Assembly: GCF_023897015.1 (NCBI RefSeq)
Contig: NZ_JAMHFY010000010.1
Location: forward strand, 62,001-126,000
Reading direction: 5' to 3'
DNA: 64,000 nucleotides
DNA from: Desulfosporosinus nitroreducens
GTDB lineage: Bacteria; Bacillota; Desulfitobacteriia; Desulfitobacteriales; Desulfitobacteriaceae
A program made the position numbers and the translations under genes. Under the pieces are notes generated by a model that was not told the origin of the DNA, did not search any database, and was given only the letters and a program-made list of their open reading frames with translations. Below are positions 16,992 to 25,758 of the stretch, one piece after another. The number at the start of each line of letters is the position of its first letter. The first letter of the stretch is position 1.

Positions 16992-17588
16992 TTGCTTATT
17001 ACCTGCGATAATAACATGCAAATGGGCTATATCTACCTAATGCCTAATGAAACTGTTGACGACTATACCCTCGAAAAAAGTGATATCGGTCTTTACTATG
17101 ATGTGAACACTCTTAACATTCCAAGAATTAAATGGCTCAGCATGGGCCAAAGTTTGAGTCAAATGCGTTTGGCCACGAAGACATATAGAGAGGCTGTTGA
17201 TAAGGCGTTTCATTGTGAATATTGGAATGATCTAGATGGTGAAGGTTATATGATGGGAATCGAACTATCTTTGACCGAGGACATCTTTTTAACTCTGGTT
17301 GCACATCAGGCTTTTAAACTTTATGATACTCGTTGGCGTAATTGTGATTTTAGAGTTCTTACCTTGGATGCACACCATGATGTTTTTAATAAAAACAATG
17401 TTATTTATCCTTTATCTGCAAAAAAAGATGCCTTTGTCATTTTAATGATTGATCCGTCAACAAAGGTTGCTAAGATTATGGCACTCATTTCTGCAAGAGA
17501 TGATTTGTACCCAATTGATTACTTGCGGAATCCACTTTTTATTTTAGCAAATTCAAGTCGCTATTTTAATGAAGTTAGTATGAAGTGA
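16992..17588 (+). CDS. Protein of unknown function
   Basis: 198 residues, soluble, no signal peptide. I do not recognise it. It begins with a beta-strand-rich segment (MQMGYIYLMP), has a central helical part (SQMRLATKTYREAVDKAFHCEYW) and ends in mixed alpha/beta sequence (FVILMIDPSTKVAKIMALIS). A TTG start at 16992 follows a G-rich AGGGGGGGA; an ATG 24 bp later is the alternative. It stands alone between the helicase gene (divergent) and the amidohydrolase gene (convergent). A promoter carrying a Spo0A-box match precedes it. Confidence 0.7.
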   Translation: MLITCDNNMQMGYIYLMPNETVDDYTLEKSDIGLYYDVNTLNIPRIKWLSMGQSLSQMRLATKTYREAVDKAFHCEYWNDLDGEGYMMGIELSLTEDIFLTLVAHQAFKLYDTRWRNCDFRVLTLDAHHDVFNKNNVIYPLSAKKDAFVILMIDPSTKVAKIMALISARDDLYPIDYLRNPLFILANSSRYFNEVSMK

Positions 17589-17647
17589 TCCACAAAAAAA
17601 TCTAAGAAGGTTTGAACGATCCTCTTGTTATACAACTCGAATAAAAT

Positions 17648-17683
17648 GGGGCTGAAATGAACTGAATGGTTTGTTTCAGCCCC
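17648..17683 (-). terminator. Terminator for the amidohydrolase gene, possibly bidirectional
   Basis: A 10-bp stem, GGGGCTGAAA (17648-17657) and TTTCAGCCCC (17674-17683). On the minus strand it is followed by ATTTTATT, so it best serves the amidohydrolase gene; it also lies just past the convergent gene. Confidence 0.75.
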
Positions 17684-17699
17684 TCACTTATTTAATATA

Positions 17700-18857
17700 T
17701 TAGTCCTTTTGATAGACTATTTTTCCACTGGCTAAGGTCATCATAACTTTGGACATGGTGTTGAAGGGGTCACCAGTATAGATGGCGATATCAGCATCAA
17801 ACCCTTCTTGAAGCTTCCCTATTCGATTGTCGCAATCCAGCAATTCAGCTGGATGGACTGTCAGGCATCTTAACGCGTCCAGTTCGGAAAGACCTTCGGA
17901 GATAGCAAGTCCTGCCACTGTCCTTAGTTGATCGATGGAATTGTACGGATGATCTGAGATTAAGGAAACTTTAACACCCGCTTCGGTTAGTTTCAACACT
18001 GAATTGTAATTTCTAGCCTTCAGCTCCATCTTGATCCGAGGTGTAAGCATAGGGCCAAATGCAACGGGGATATTTCTTTCAACTAAGTAATCAGCGACTA
18101 AATGGGCCTCTGTACCATGCTCAACCACAAGCTTTTTAATCTTAAACTCTTCGGCAATCCTCACAGCAGTAACAATATCGTCTGCTCTGTGAGCGTGAGC
18201 CCGCAATGAAATATCGCCACTTAATACAGAGATTACTGCTTCTAAGCGGATATCCCTGTAATCTATCTTGCCCGATCTCTTTAATTCTAAATAATCCTGA
18301 GCTCTCATAAATAAATCTCTTATTAATCCAGTGATGCCCATTCTCGTGACAGGGCACTTACCATGTGCTCCATAAGTAGCCATAGGGTTTTCACCGAGCG
18401 AGATTTTAAGACCAGCCGGACTTCTAACAATCATCTGGTCAATAATGTTACCATGGGTTTTAATAACTAAGTTTAATCCACCTATAGCGTTATTACTTCC
18501 TGGACCAGTCATCACCGTTGTGACTCCTGCTCGAATAGCATCCCTAAAAGCTATGTCCTGCGGGTTAATGGCATCTAGACCTCGTAAATGTGGGGTAACA
18601 GAGTCAGATGTCTCATTGTTATCGACCCCTATATTACCAATAGCCTCCTCAATGATGCCTAAATGTGTATGGCAATCGATTAATCCCGGCAGTACATAAC
18701 GTTCTCCAATCTCGTATGTTTTACAAGTTGAAGGAGGATTCTCGATAGTTTGAGAGATTTGGCTAATGATTCCATTTTCAATTAAAATGTCACGAACTAT
18801 TTTTTCACCGGTTTCTGGGTTGATGGTCAGACAATTCTTTAATAAAAGGGTATCCAT
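17700..18857 (-). CDS. Amidohydrolase (imidazolonepropionase/dihydroorotase-like)
   Basis: 385 residues of the metal-dependent amidohydrolase superfamily. Ligands are visible: H63-x-H65 in DCHTHLG, K151, H221/H223 in RAHAHRADD, H247 in VEHGTEAH and D302 in SDHPYN. N- and C-terminal strands form the composite sandwich domain (SGKIVYQKD end). The substrate cannot be assigned. The pattern resembles the imidazolonepropionase/cyclic-imide branch that includes many uncharacterised clostridial enzymes. The ATG lies after a weak GAGGTG. Monocistronic, with its own terminator. Confidence 0.85.
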   Translation of the reverse strand: MDTLLLKNCLTINPETGEKIVRDILIENGIISQISQTIENPPSTCKTYEIGERYVLPGLIDCHTHLGIIEEAIGNIGVDNNETSDSVTPHLRGLDAINPQDIAFRDAIRAGVTTVMTGPGSNNAIGGLNLVIKTHGNIIDQMIVRSPAGLKISLGENPMATYGAHGKCPVTRMGITGLIRDLFMRAQDYLELKRSGKIDYRDIRLEAVISVLSGDISLRAHAHRADDIVTAVRIAEEFKIKKLVVEHGTEAHLVADYLVERNIPVAFGPMLTPRIKMELKARNYNSVLKLTEAGVKVSLISDHPYNSIDQLRTVAGLAISEGLSELDALRCLTVHPAELLDCDNRIGKLQEGFDADIAIYTGDPFNTMSKVMMTLASGKIVYQKD

Positions 18858-19103
18858 TTAACACCTCACTGTTCTTTAGCTATAAGTAGAAAATAATCAA
18901 TTTACATACTTAAACACTAACATAATAGTTATATCCAAATAGGAGATAAAAATTAACAATTAAAACAAATGCCAACATATATTTAGTCTAAATCCTTAAC
19001 CCAAACTTTACCTAGCGATAATTCCTTTTTAACAATCAGCCTATATAATAAGTTATACGGAGATTTAAGAGACTAATTTTAGAAAAGTGATGAGGTGTAA
19101 AAA

Positions 19104-19874
19104 ATGGAACTGTTAGTTGATTTGCATACCCATACCATTGCCAGCGGACATGCGTACAGTACTGTAACAGAAAATGCACTGGCAGCTTCTCGCCGAGGAA
19201 TTAAATTATTGGGAATGACAGACCACGGCCCCAAAATGCCAGGTGCTCCTCACCTTTTTCATTTTGACAACTTATCAATCCTTCCAGATGAGCTATTCGG
19301 GGTTAAAATTTTACCTGGTGTTGAAGCTAATATCACGAACTATGAAGGCGATTTAGATATGCCGATGAGATATTTAGAGCAACTGAAGCTTATCCTCGCA
19401 GGGTTGCATCCCATTTGTTATCCAGGTGGGACATGCGAACAAAATACTCAAGCTTATCTCAAGGCAATGTTAAATCCCTATATAGATATAATGGTTCATC
19501 CAGGTCGACCTGATTTTGAGATGGATCTCGAAAAGATCGCACACGCTTCTGCCCTTTTGAACGTCCCTATGGAGGTCAATAACAGTTCACTTGCAACGAT
19601 TAGTGGAAAGGACAGAGCAAGGAATAATTGCAATTCTATTGCCCGCTACATGTCAAAGTATAAAAGCCCGGTAATTTTGGGAAGCGATGCTCACTTTTGG
19701 GACCGAGTCGGCGAGTTTAACGAAGCGTTAGAGTTGGTGAGGGAGACCGGGATTTCTGAACAGCAGATTCTTAACACTTCGCCCGAGCGAGTTCTTGATT
19801 ATTTAGTTGAACGACGTAAACGTCGTACAGAATTCAACCCAATATCGCTCAAGTACAGGCTGAGTATTGCCTAA
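19104..19874 (+). CDS. PHP-domain metal-dependent hydrolase, YcdX-like
   Basis: 256 residues. The PHP fold is marked by H8-x-H10 (DLHTHT), H16, D40-H41 (MTDHGP), an H in MVHPGRP and the terminal GSDAHFWD, the trinuclear metal site of the YcdX/phosphatase type. The substrate is unknown, probably a phosphate ester. GATGAGGTG precedes the ATG. It is divergent from the amidohydrolase gene across 246 bp in which I see no clear signals. Confidence 0.88.
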   Translation: MELLVDLHTHTIASGHAYSTVTENALAASRRGIKLLGMTDHGPKMPGAPHLFHFDNLSILPDELFGVKILPGVEANITNYEGDLDMPMRYLEQLKLILAGLHPICYPGGTCEQNTQAYLKAMLNPYIDIMVHPGRPDFEMDLEKIAHASALLNVPMEVNNSSLATISGKDRARNNCNSIARYMSKYKSPVILGSDAHFWDRVGEFNEALELVRETGISEQQILNTSPERVLDYLVERRKRRTEFNPISLKYRLSIA

Positions 19875-20062
19875 GGTTAATTCACTAAGGGGTGTAGCCC
19901 TTTAACAAGAGAGAATTTGTTTTAAGATAGCAATTAACTGCAAAGTGGAGAAGTCATCGATGTTATTATACATCTGATGGCTTTCTTTGGTTTATGTCGG
20001 GATATTTGCAGGAATACTTGAGCCTAACATTGTATCGCAAATATGTTCAAATATCCTTAAAA

Positions 20063-20092
20063 TTGGATCATAGGCTAGTTTTAGCGTATAAT
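20063..20092 (+). promoter_or_regulatory. Possible sigma-A promoter for the aspartokinase-ybaK pair
   Basis: TTGGAT (20063-20068) and TATAAT (20087-20092) with an 18-bp spacer in the 346-bp gap 19875-20220. No lysine riboswitch or T-box signature is visible in the leader. Confidence 0.45.
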
Positions 20093-20220
20093 TGGTACAA
20101 TCGGTGCAGGGGATTTATTGGATTGCATTAAATTCTAAGCGTTTGAAGGAATGTGCTGAGTTTCGACGAATTATGATAGTGCAGAAATAAGAAATACAGA
20201 AGAGAGGTTCGAATAATTTT

Positions 20221-21612
20221 ATGTTAACTGTGGAGAAAATCGGTGGAACATCTATGTTGCAATTTCAAAATGTACTCAAGGATATAATCGGCTTTCCAAG
20301 TTCAGAAGGTTTTCGTTATGGAAGAGTATTCGTTGTCTCGGCATATGCAGGGGTAACCAATATGCTTCTCGAAGATAAAAAGACCAAAGCTCCGGGAGTT
20401 TATCAACGATTTATCAAAGGCGAAGATTATGAATCAGCTATGGATGACTTGTTAGGTATGGCCTTGGATATCAATGAAACTTTTACTAAACTTGGCCTGG
20501 ATTCTAAAGTGTGTCGAGATTTTTTAGTAGAACGAGTTGTGCAAACGAAGGCATATCTTAATAGTATGGAAGATATTGTTGCTTCCGGTTATGTGGGACG
20601 AGACAGTATCTATTCTGCCGCGAGAGAGTTACTGGCATCGATAGGAGAGGCGCATTCCGCTTTCAATACGGTGAATATTCTTCGTAATAATGGAATTCTC
20701 GCCGAGTTGGTTGACCTAACGGGTTTCCGAGATTCTAAACAACTCTCAATTAGTGAACGTATTGAAAAGTCTTTCAAGAACATAAATCCTCATGAAGCGA
20801 TCATTGTGGCAACTGGTTATACAAAAGGGATCGAGGGAATTATGCGAGAATACGAAAGGGGATACTCTGAAATAACCTTTTCAAAGATCGCAACCCATCT
20901 TCATGCAGATGAAGCAATTATCCATAAAGAATATCATTTGTCATCAGCTGATCCCAAAATTGTGGGTGTAGATAAGGCAATTCCAGTGGGCAGGACAAAT
21001 TACGATGTTGCAGACCAACTTGCTGATATAGGCATGGAAGCAATTCATCCAAATGCGTCTAAACCATTAGAAATGGCTGAAATAAACCTTCGAATTAAGA
21101 ACACCTTTGAACCTAACCACCCTGGAACAGTTATTTCAAACGATTATATTGGTCCCCAGGCGAAGATCGAAATTATCGCCGGTTCGGATAAAATAATTAT
21201 CTTAGAAATTCACGATACATCTATGGTAGGTGAAACAGGATTCGATCTGGAAATTATGAAGAAGTTTAAAAAGTATAATATTAGCTATATCATGAAAACC
21301 ACAAATGCTAATAGCATTTCCCTCGTAATATGGCAGGCAGATCTTGCTGAATCCTTGGTAGCTGAATTAGAAGCTGAGTATCGAACGGTTACAGTCCAGG
21401 AAGCTGCGATTGTTTGTTGTATCGGCTCAAATATTGCTATGCCTCGGATTCTAGCCAGAGCCGCTAATGCCTTGGCTAAAAATGATATTAACATTAAATG
21501 TGTGTCGCAGTCTCTTCGCCAGGTTAACATGCAATTTGTCATTGATCGGGTAATGTATTCAAAAGCAATAATCTGTCTAAATGAAGATTTATGTTGGGCG
21601 AATCATAAATAA
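20221..21612 (+). CDS. Aspartate kinase
   Basis: 463 residues. Phosphorylates aspartate at the head of the lysine, methionine, threonine and dipicolinate pathways. The N-terminus VEKIGGTSM is the nucleotide/aspartate-binding motif. THLHADEAIIHKEYHLSSADP and NYDVADQLADIGMEAIHPNA are the conserved kinase segments, and two ACT domains occupy about 320-460. The sequence is divergent from the main LysC type and resembles the minor aspartokinases kept as stand-alone genes. The ribosome site is weak (GAGAGGTT, 12 bp away). It is followed closely by the YbaK gene. Confidence 0.9.
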   Translation: MLTVEKIGGTSMLQFQNVLKDIIGFPSSEGFRYGRVFVVSAYAGVTNMLLEDKKTKAPGVYQRFIKGEDYESAMDDLLGMALDINETFTKLGLDSKVCRDFLVERVVQTKAYLNSMEDIVASGYVGRDSIYSAARELLASIGEAHSAFNTVNILRNNGILAELVDLTGFRDSKQLSISERIEKSFKNINPHEAIIVATGYTKGIEGIMREYERGYSEITFSKIATHLHADEAIIHKEYHLSSADPKIVGVDKAIPVGRTNYDVADQLADIGMEAIHPNASKPLEMAEINLRIKNTFEPNHPGTVISNDYIGPQAKIEIIAGSDKIIILEIHDTSMVGETGFDLEIMKKFKKYNISYIMKTTNANSISLVIWQADLAESLVAELEAEYRTVTVQEAAIVCCIGSNIAMPRILARAANALAKNDINIKCVSQSLRQVNMQFVIDRVMYSKAIICLNEDLCWANHK

Positions 21613-21628
21613 TTGGAGGATTCGGGTT

Positions 21629-22087
21629 ATGTCTGTGGAGTCAGTAGCTGCTTTTTTAGAGCAGAACAAAAAAGATATTAAGATATTAAAGTTTCAGGAT
21701 ACAAGTACTGTAGCAAAGGCAGCGGATGCTTTGGGAGTAACCCCGGGAGAAATCGCTAAGTCATTGCTATTTAAAGTGAAAGACGATTTTATCATGATCC
21801 TAATGGCCGGTGATAAGCGGCTTGATAATAGAAAGTTCAAAGAAATTTTCCATACTAAGGCAAAGATGCCTGAAGCGGAGGAAGTATCTGAGGCAACAGG
21901 GCATCCGGTAGGCGGGGTTTGTCCGTTTGGATTGAAGCATCCGATACCTATTTATCTGGATCATTCACTGAAATCTTATACCCAAGTTTTTCCGGCTGCC
22001 GGTGCTTCAAATACTGCTATAAAGTTAACCGTGGAAGAATTAGAAGAATTGACAAAGGCTCAATGGGTGGATGTAATTCAATCTTAA
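21629..22087 (+). CDS. YbaK/EbsC-type aminoacyl-tRNA deacylase
   Basis: 152 residues of the YbaK fold, which removes mischarged amino acids from tRNA, typically Cys from Cys-tRNA(Pro). The catalytic lysine K44 in IAKSLLF and the GGVCPFG loop are present, as is the C-terminal FPAAGASNTAIKL. The ATG has GGAGG at 21614-21618; an upstream ATG lies inside the aspartokinase gene and lacks a site. Only 16 bp separate it from the aspartokinase stop, so the two are co-transcribed. A terminator follows. Confidence 0.9.
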   Translation: MSVESVAAFLEQNKKDIKILKFQDTSTVAKAADALGVTPGEIAKSLLFKVKDDFIMILMAGDKRLDNRKFKEIFHTKAKMPEAEEVSEATGHPVGGVCPFGLKHPIPIYLDHSLKSYTQVFPAAGASNTAIKLTVEELEELTKAQWVDVIQS

Positions 22088-22153
22088 GAGTTAGCGTTGT
22101 TTAAAGATAACTAAGTGGGCTAAAGGATATGGCAGTAAGGGGTTTATACAGCA

Positions 22154-22178
22154 GAGAACCTAACGTTAGGTTCTTTTT
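22154..22178 (+). terminator. Terminator after ybaK
   Basis: AGAACCTAAC and GTTAGGTTCT form a perfect 20-bp palindrome (22154-22173), followed by TTTT. Confidence 0.85.
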
Positions 22179-22234
22179 GCGTTTTATGATGAGACTGCTG
22201 TATGGTTCAAAGTGGCATGGTAAAGCAATGTAAT

Positions 22235-22263
22235 TTGACCATTTCTACGATAAGGACTATTAT
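22235..22263 (+). promoter_or_regulatory. Sigma-A promoter for the DMT transporter
   Basis: TTGACC (22235-22240) and TATTAT (22258-22263) with a 17-bp spacer, about 43 bp before the start codon. Confidence 0.6.
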
Positions 22264-22305
22264 TTAAAGATGGAAAAGTAGAATTGATAATCGGAAGGAC
22301 AAAAA

Positions 22306-23289
22306 ATGAACTTGATTTTACCAAGAAAAGAACATGGTCTAAGACATTACTTAACTAATAGATATTGGGTCATCGTTATTGCCCTTTTTTGCGCTGTTCT
22401 TTGGGGGAGTGCCTTTCCAGTCTTAAAAGTAAGCTATTTAGAACTCGGTATACTGCCGGACGATCGTTCCGCGATTATAGTATTCGCTGGAATACGCTTC
22501 TTTTTGGCCGCAATTTTGATTTTTCTTTTAACTGTGGTGGGATTTCAGCAGTCGCTAAAGGTAAGAGGAACTATCTTACCTCAACTTTTTTTACTGGGTT
22601 TACTGCAAATCAGTTTGCAATACTTTTTTTTCTATAATGGATTAGCTCACACCTCCGGGATGAAAGCCGCAATTTTATCTTCGGCAAGTACTTTTTTTGT
22701 TGTGGTCTTAGCCCACTTCGTTTATTGCGATGATCGATTAGATTTTCGCAAAGTATTGGGTTTAATTGCTGGTTTAGTGGGGATTATCTTGATTAATTCA
22801 GGTCAAGACTTTACTCTGGATTTCTCATGGCAAGGCGAAGGATTCATGATCTTATCCGGCCTTGTGAGCGCTTTAGGGACAATCTTAGCAAAACGGATTT
22901 CGAAAGAGGTTCATCCCTTTGTTCTGACGGGGTGGCAAATGTTATTAGGATCTCTGCTTCTTATTGCGGTCGGAATACCGGGGTTGAAACCTCACACTTT
23001 GGTTTTTTCGAATAAAGCTGTTCTGCTCCTAGTTTATTCCGCCTTTCTTTCTGCTGCCGCTTTTTCTTTATGGTATGCAATTTTAAAATACAATAAGGCG
23101 GGAGAAATTAGTGTTTACAAGTTTATGACACCTGTCTCCGGAGCTATTTTGTCTGCTTTAATAATTCCAGGGGAACGTTTAACAGTCAATATGTTCATGG
23201 CCTTAGCCTTAGTCGCACTTGGCCTAATCATTGTCAACTATCAGAGAAGTGTCCCAAAAGAAACACTTCTCCGTCAAGGCCCGTATTAA
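22306..23289 (+). CDS. EamA/DMT-family transporter
   Basis: 327 residues with about ten TM helices arranged as two EamA repeats (about 20-160 and 175-315). The repeat signatures CAVLWGSAFPVLK near the start and the GEISVYKFMTPVSGAILSAL region are typical of drug/metabolite exporters. Substrate unknown, possibly an amino acid or metabolite. The ATG follows GAAGGAC, a modest ribosome site. Monocistronic. Confidence 0.9.
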   Translation: MNLILPRKEHGLRHYLTNRYWVIVIALFCAVLWGSAFPVLKVSYLELGILPDDRSAIIVFAGIRFFLAAILIFLLTVVGFQQSLKVRGTILPQLFLLGLLQISLQYFFFYNGLAHTSGMKAAILSSASTFFVVVLAHFVYCDDRLDFRKVLGLIAGLVGIILINSGQDFTLDFSWQGEGFMILSGLVSALGTILAKRISKEVHPFVLTGWQMLLGSLLLIAVGIPGLKPHTLVFSNKAVLLLVYSAFLSAAAFSLWYAILKYNKAGEISVYKFMTPVSGAILSALIIPGERLTVNMFMALALVALGLIIVNYQRSVPKETLLRQGPY

Positions 23290-23504
23290 TCGAAATTCGA
23301 GATTCGAAGCAGATTTAAGTCCAAATAAAAAAGGATTCTGTATATAGACGGAGCAGTTAGCTGTGTTGTTGCTAAATATGTAAAACAAGAACAAAGTGAT
23401 TGTCCGAAAAGTCAATATAATATTCTATTTAGGATTTAAGTGAATTAAGGTTAAGAGAAAACCTGAGAATATGTTGTTAAGACAAAAAGATGAGGAGCTA
23501 TGAC

Positions 23505-25685
23505 ATGGGAAAGACACTAATATTAACGGAAAAACCGTCAGTTGGTCGTGAAATCGCGAGAATCCTCAATTGCAATCAAAAGGGCAACGGATGCTTCATC
23601 GGCGCAAAATACGTGGTAGTATGGGCTCTAGGGCATTTAGTGACTTTAGCTGACCCGGAAATGTACGACGAAAAATATAAGTCCTGGAAGATAGAGGATT
23701 TGCCGATGTTGCCTGCTAAGATGGAATTAGTCGTTATGAAAGAAACCTCTAAGCAATTTGGCGTGGTTAAAAACCTTATGAAGAGCGCGGAATTTGTGGA
23801 CCTGATTATCGCGACAGATGCGGGCAGGGAAGGGGAATTGGTAGCACGCTGGATAATAAAAAAAGCCGGATGGAGAAAGCCTATCAAAAGACTGTGGATT
23901 TCTTCCTTAACTGAGCGGGCCATCAAAGAGGGGTTTAACAATTTAAAACCAGGTAAAGAGTACGAGTCTTTATACGCCGCCGCAGAATGTCGTGCGGAAG
24001 CAGATTGGTTAGTCGGGTTAAACGTTACTAGAGCGTTGACCTGTAAATACAATGCCCAGCTTTCCGCGGGGAGGGTGCAAACTCCTACCTTGGCGATGAT
24101 AGTTGAACGAGAGACTGAAATTAAACAATTTGTTCCTAAAGATTTTTGGTCGATTAACGTTTTGACAAATGGCTTTACACTCCGCTGGCAAGATCAAAGT
24201 GGTCAAACCCGGATCTTTGATAAGAATAAAGCGGAGGCGTTGCTAGCTAAAGTGTCTGGAAAAACCGGAGAAGTGGTCGAGGTTAAAAAAGAAGGGAAAA
24301 AAGAACTTCCTCCCCTGGCCTATGATCTAACGGAGCTTCAACGGGATGCTAATCGCAAATATGGTTTTTCAGCCAAGACTACGTCCTCAGTGATGCAACA
24401 ATTATACGAGAATCATAAACTAGTGACCTATCCACGCACAGATTCTCGTCATATTAGTGAAGATATCGTATCCACCTTACCCGAACGCCTAAAAAGCGTT
24501 GCTTTGGGACCTTATGTAGATTTAGCTCGAAGCATTTTACGAAACAAACTTATCATCACAAAACGCTTTGTTGATGGATCGAAGGTTTCCGATCACCACG
24601 CAATTATCCCGACAGAACAGCCCCCAACGCTGTCTAGGCTTAGTTCGGAGGAACTGAAAATTTATGATTTGATTGTTAAACGGTTTCTTGCCGTTCTTTC
24701 ACCAGCGTTTGAATATGAACAAACCTTCGTTAAGGTAGCTATTAACGGGGAGCTCTTTAGCGCCAAAGGAAAAATAGTGAAGCTTAAAGGGTGGCGAAAG
24801 GTATACGAAGGTCAGGGTCACTTTGATGATGAGTCAGCAAATGGAGAAGGGGAGGAAGAACAAACTCTCCCAGAAATTCGCAAGGGGGATATGTTCAAAA
24901 ACCCCTCTGTTAAGTTGATGTCCGGTAAAACTAAACCGCCCGCAAGACACACTGAGGCTACATTGCTGTCAGCGATGGAACATCCGGGGAAATTAATTGG
25001 AGATTTGAAATTGCGGGAAGCGATGGACCAAAGTCATGGACTGGGAACCCCTGCAACACGTGCAGAGATCATAGAGAAACTCTTCAATTCCTTCTATATG
25101 AGCCGACAGGGCAAAGAGATCATTCCTACATCAAAAGGGATCCAGCTCATCGGTTTGGTTCCTTCAGAACTAAAGTCCCCGGTCCTGACCGCTAAGTGGG
25201 AACAGCAGTTGACTGAAATAAGTAAAGGGCGGGCTAAAAGTCAATCCTTTCTGACGGGAATAAGAGGATATGCGACACAACTCGTATCAACGGTGACAGG
25301 CAGTTCTCAAACGTTCAAGCATGATAACTTGACAAGGAACAAGTGCCCAGAGTGTGGAAAATACCTTTTGCAAGTAAAAGGTAAAAAGGGTGAGATGCTT
25401 GTCTGTCAAGATCGAGAATGCGGTTACCGAAAAGGGCTCTCTCAAGTTTCAAATGCAAGGTGTCCGGAATGCCATAAAAAGATGGAGATCAAAGGCGACG
25501 GGGACAACAAACTATTCTCCTGTGTTTGTGGGTATCGTGAAAAACTTTCTGCCTTTACAAAACGAAAAGAAGGTGAGAAGGGGAATCTAAATAAGCGAGA
25601 TGTCAGTAAATATTTACAGAACCAACAGGATAGTGGTCCGATAAATACAGCCTTGGCAGATGCCTTAGCTAAGCTAAAGAAATAG
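23505..25685 (+). CDS. topB: DNA topoisomerase III
   Basis: 726 residues of type IA topoisomerase, which decatenates DNA by single-strand passage. Toprim motifs are TEKPSVGREIA (about 8-18) and DAGREGELVAR (about 105). The catalytic tyrosine is in TYPRTDSRH (about Y308). Two C-terminal zinc-ribbon units (CPECGK about 613, CPECHKK about 656) are present, the longer Firmicute form. The chosen ATG has GAGGAG upstream; another ATG 15 bp earlier overlaps that site. The gap before it (23290-23504) shows no clear signals. Confidence 0.95.
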   Translation: MGKTLILTEKPSVGREIARILNCNQKGNGCFIGAKYVVVWALGHLVTLADPEMYDEKYKSWKIEDLPMLPAKMELVVMKETSKQFGVVKNLMKSAEFVDLIIATDAGREGELVARWIIKKAGWRKPIKRLWISSLTERAIKEGFNNLKPGKEYESLYAAAECRAEADWLVGLNVTRALTCKYNAQLSAGRVQTPTLAMIVERETEIKQFVPKDFWSINVLTNGFTLRWQDQSGQTRIFDKNKAEALLAKVSGKTGEVVEVKKEGKKELPPLAYDLTELQRDANRKYGFSAKTTSSVMQQLYENHKLVTYPRTDSRHISEDIVSTLPERLKSVALGPYVDLARSILRNKLIITKRFVDGSKVSDHHAIIPTEQPPTLSRLSSEELKIYDLIVKRFLAVLSPAFEYEQTFVKVAINGELFSAKGKIVKLKGWRKVYEGQGHFDDESANGEGEEEQTLPEIRKGDMFKNPSVKLMSGKTKPPARHTEATLLSAMEHPGKLIGDLKLREAMDQSHGLGTPATRAEIIEKLFNSFYMSRQGKEIIPTSKGIQLIGLVPSELKSPVLTAKWEQQLTEISKGRAKSQSFLTGIRGYATQLVSTVTGSSQTFKHDNLTRNKCPECGKYLLQVKGKKGEMLVCQDRECGYRKGLSQVSNARCPECHKKMEIKGDGDNKLFSCVCGYREKLSAFTKRKEGEKGNLNKRDVSKYLQNQQDSGPINTALADALAKLKK

Positions 25686-25688
25686 TTG

Positions 25689-25735
25689 TTGAAGCCGATA
25701 ATTCTCAATTAAGTGGATTATCGGCTTCAATATTT
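25689..25735. terminator. Bidirectional terminator between topB and the sigma54 activator gene
   Basis: A 14-bp perfect stem, TTGAAGCCGATAAT (25689-25702) and ATTATCGGCTTCAA (25717-25730), sits between two convergent genes. T-rich flanks are short. Confidence 0.75.
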
Positions 25736-25758
25736 ATGTATATTATTAGGATTTCTCC

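Noticed and set aside
19875-20220. A lysine riboswitch or T-box in the aspartokinase leader.
   Set aside because: I looked for the conserved core elements and saw none. Only a possible sigma-A promoter is visible.
22211-22228. TGGCATGGTAAAGCA, similar to a sigma54 promoter, before the DMT transporter.
   Set aside because: Only nine bases separate GG and GC, and the -12 TTGC is missing. A good sigma-A promoter lies just downstream.
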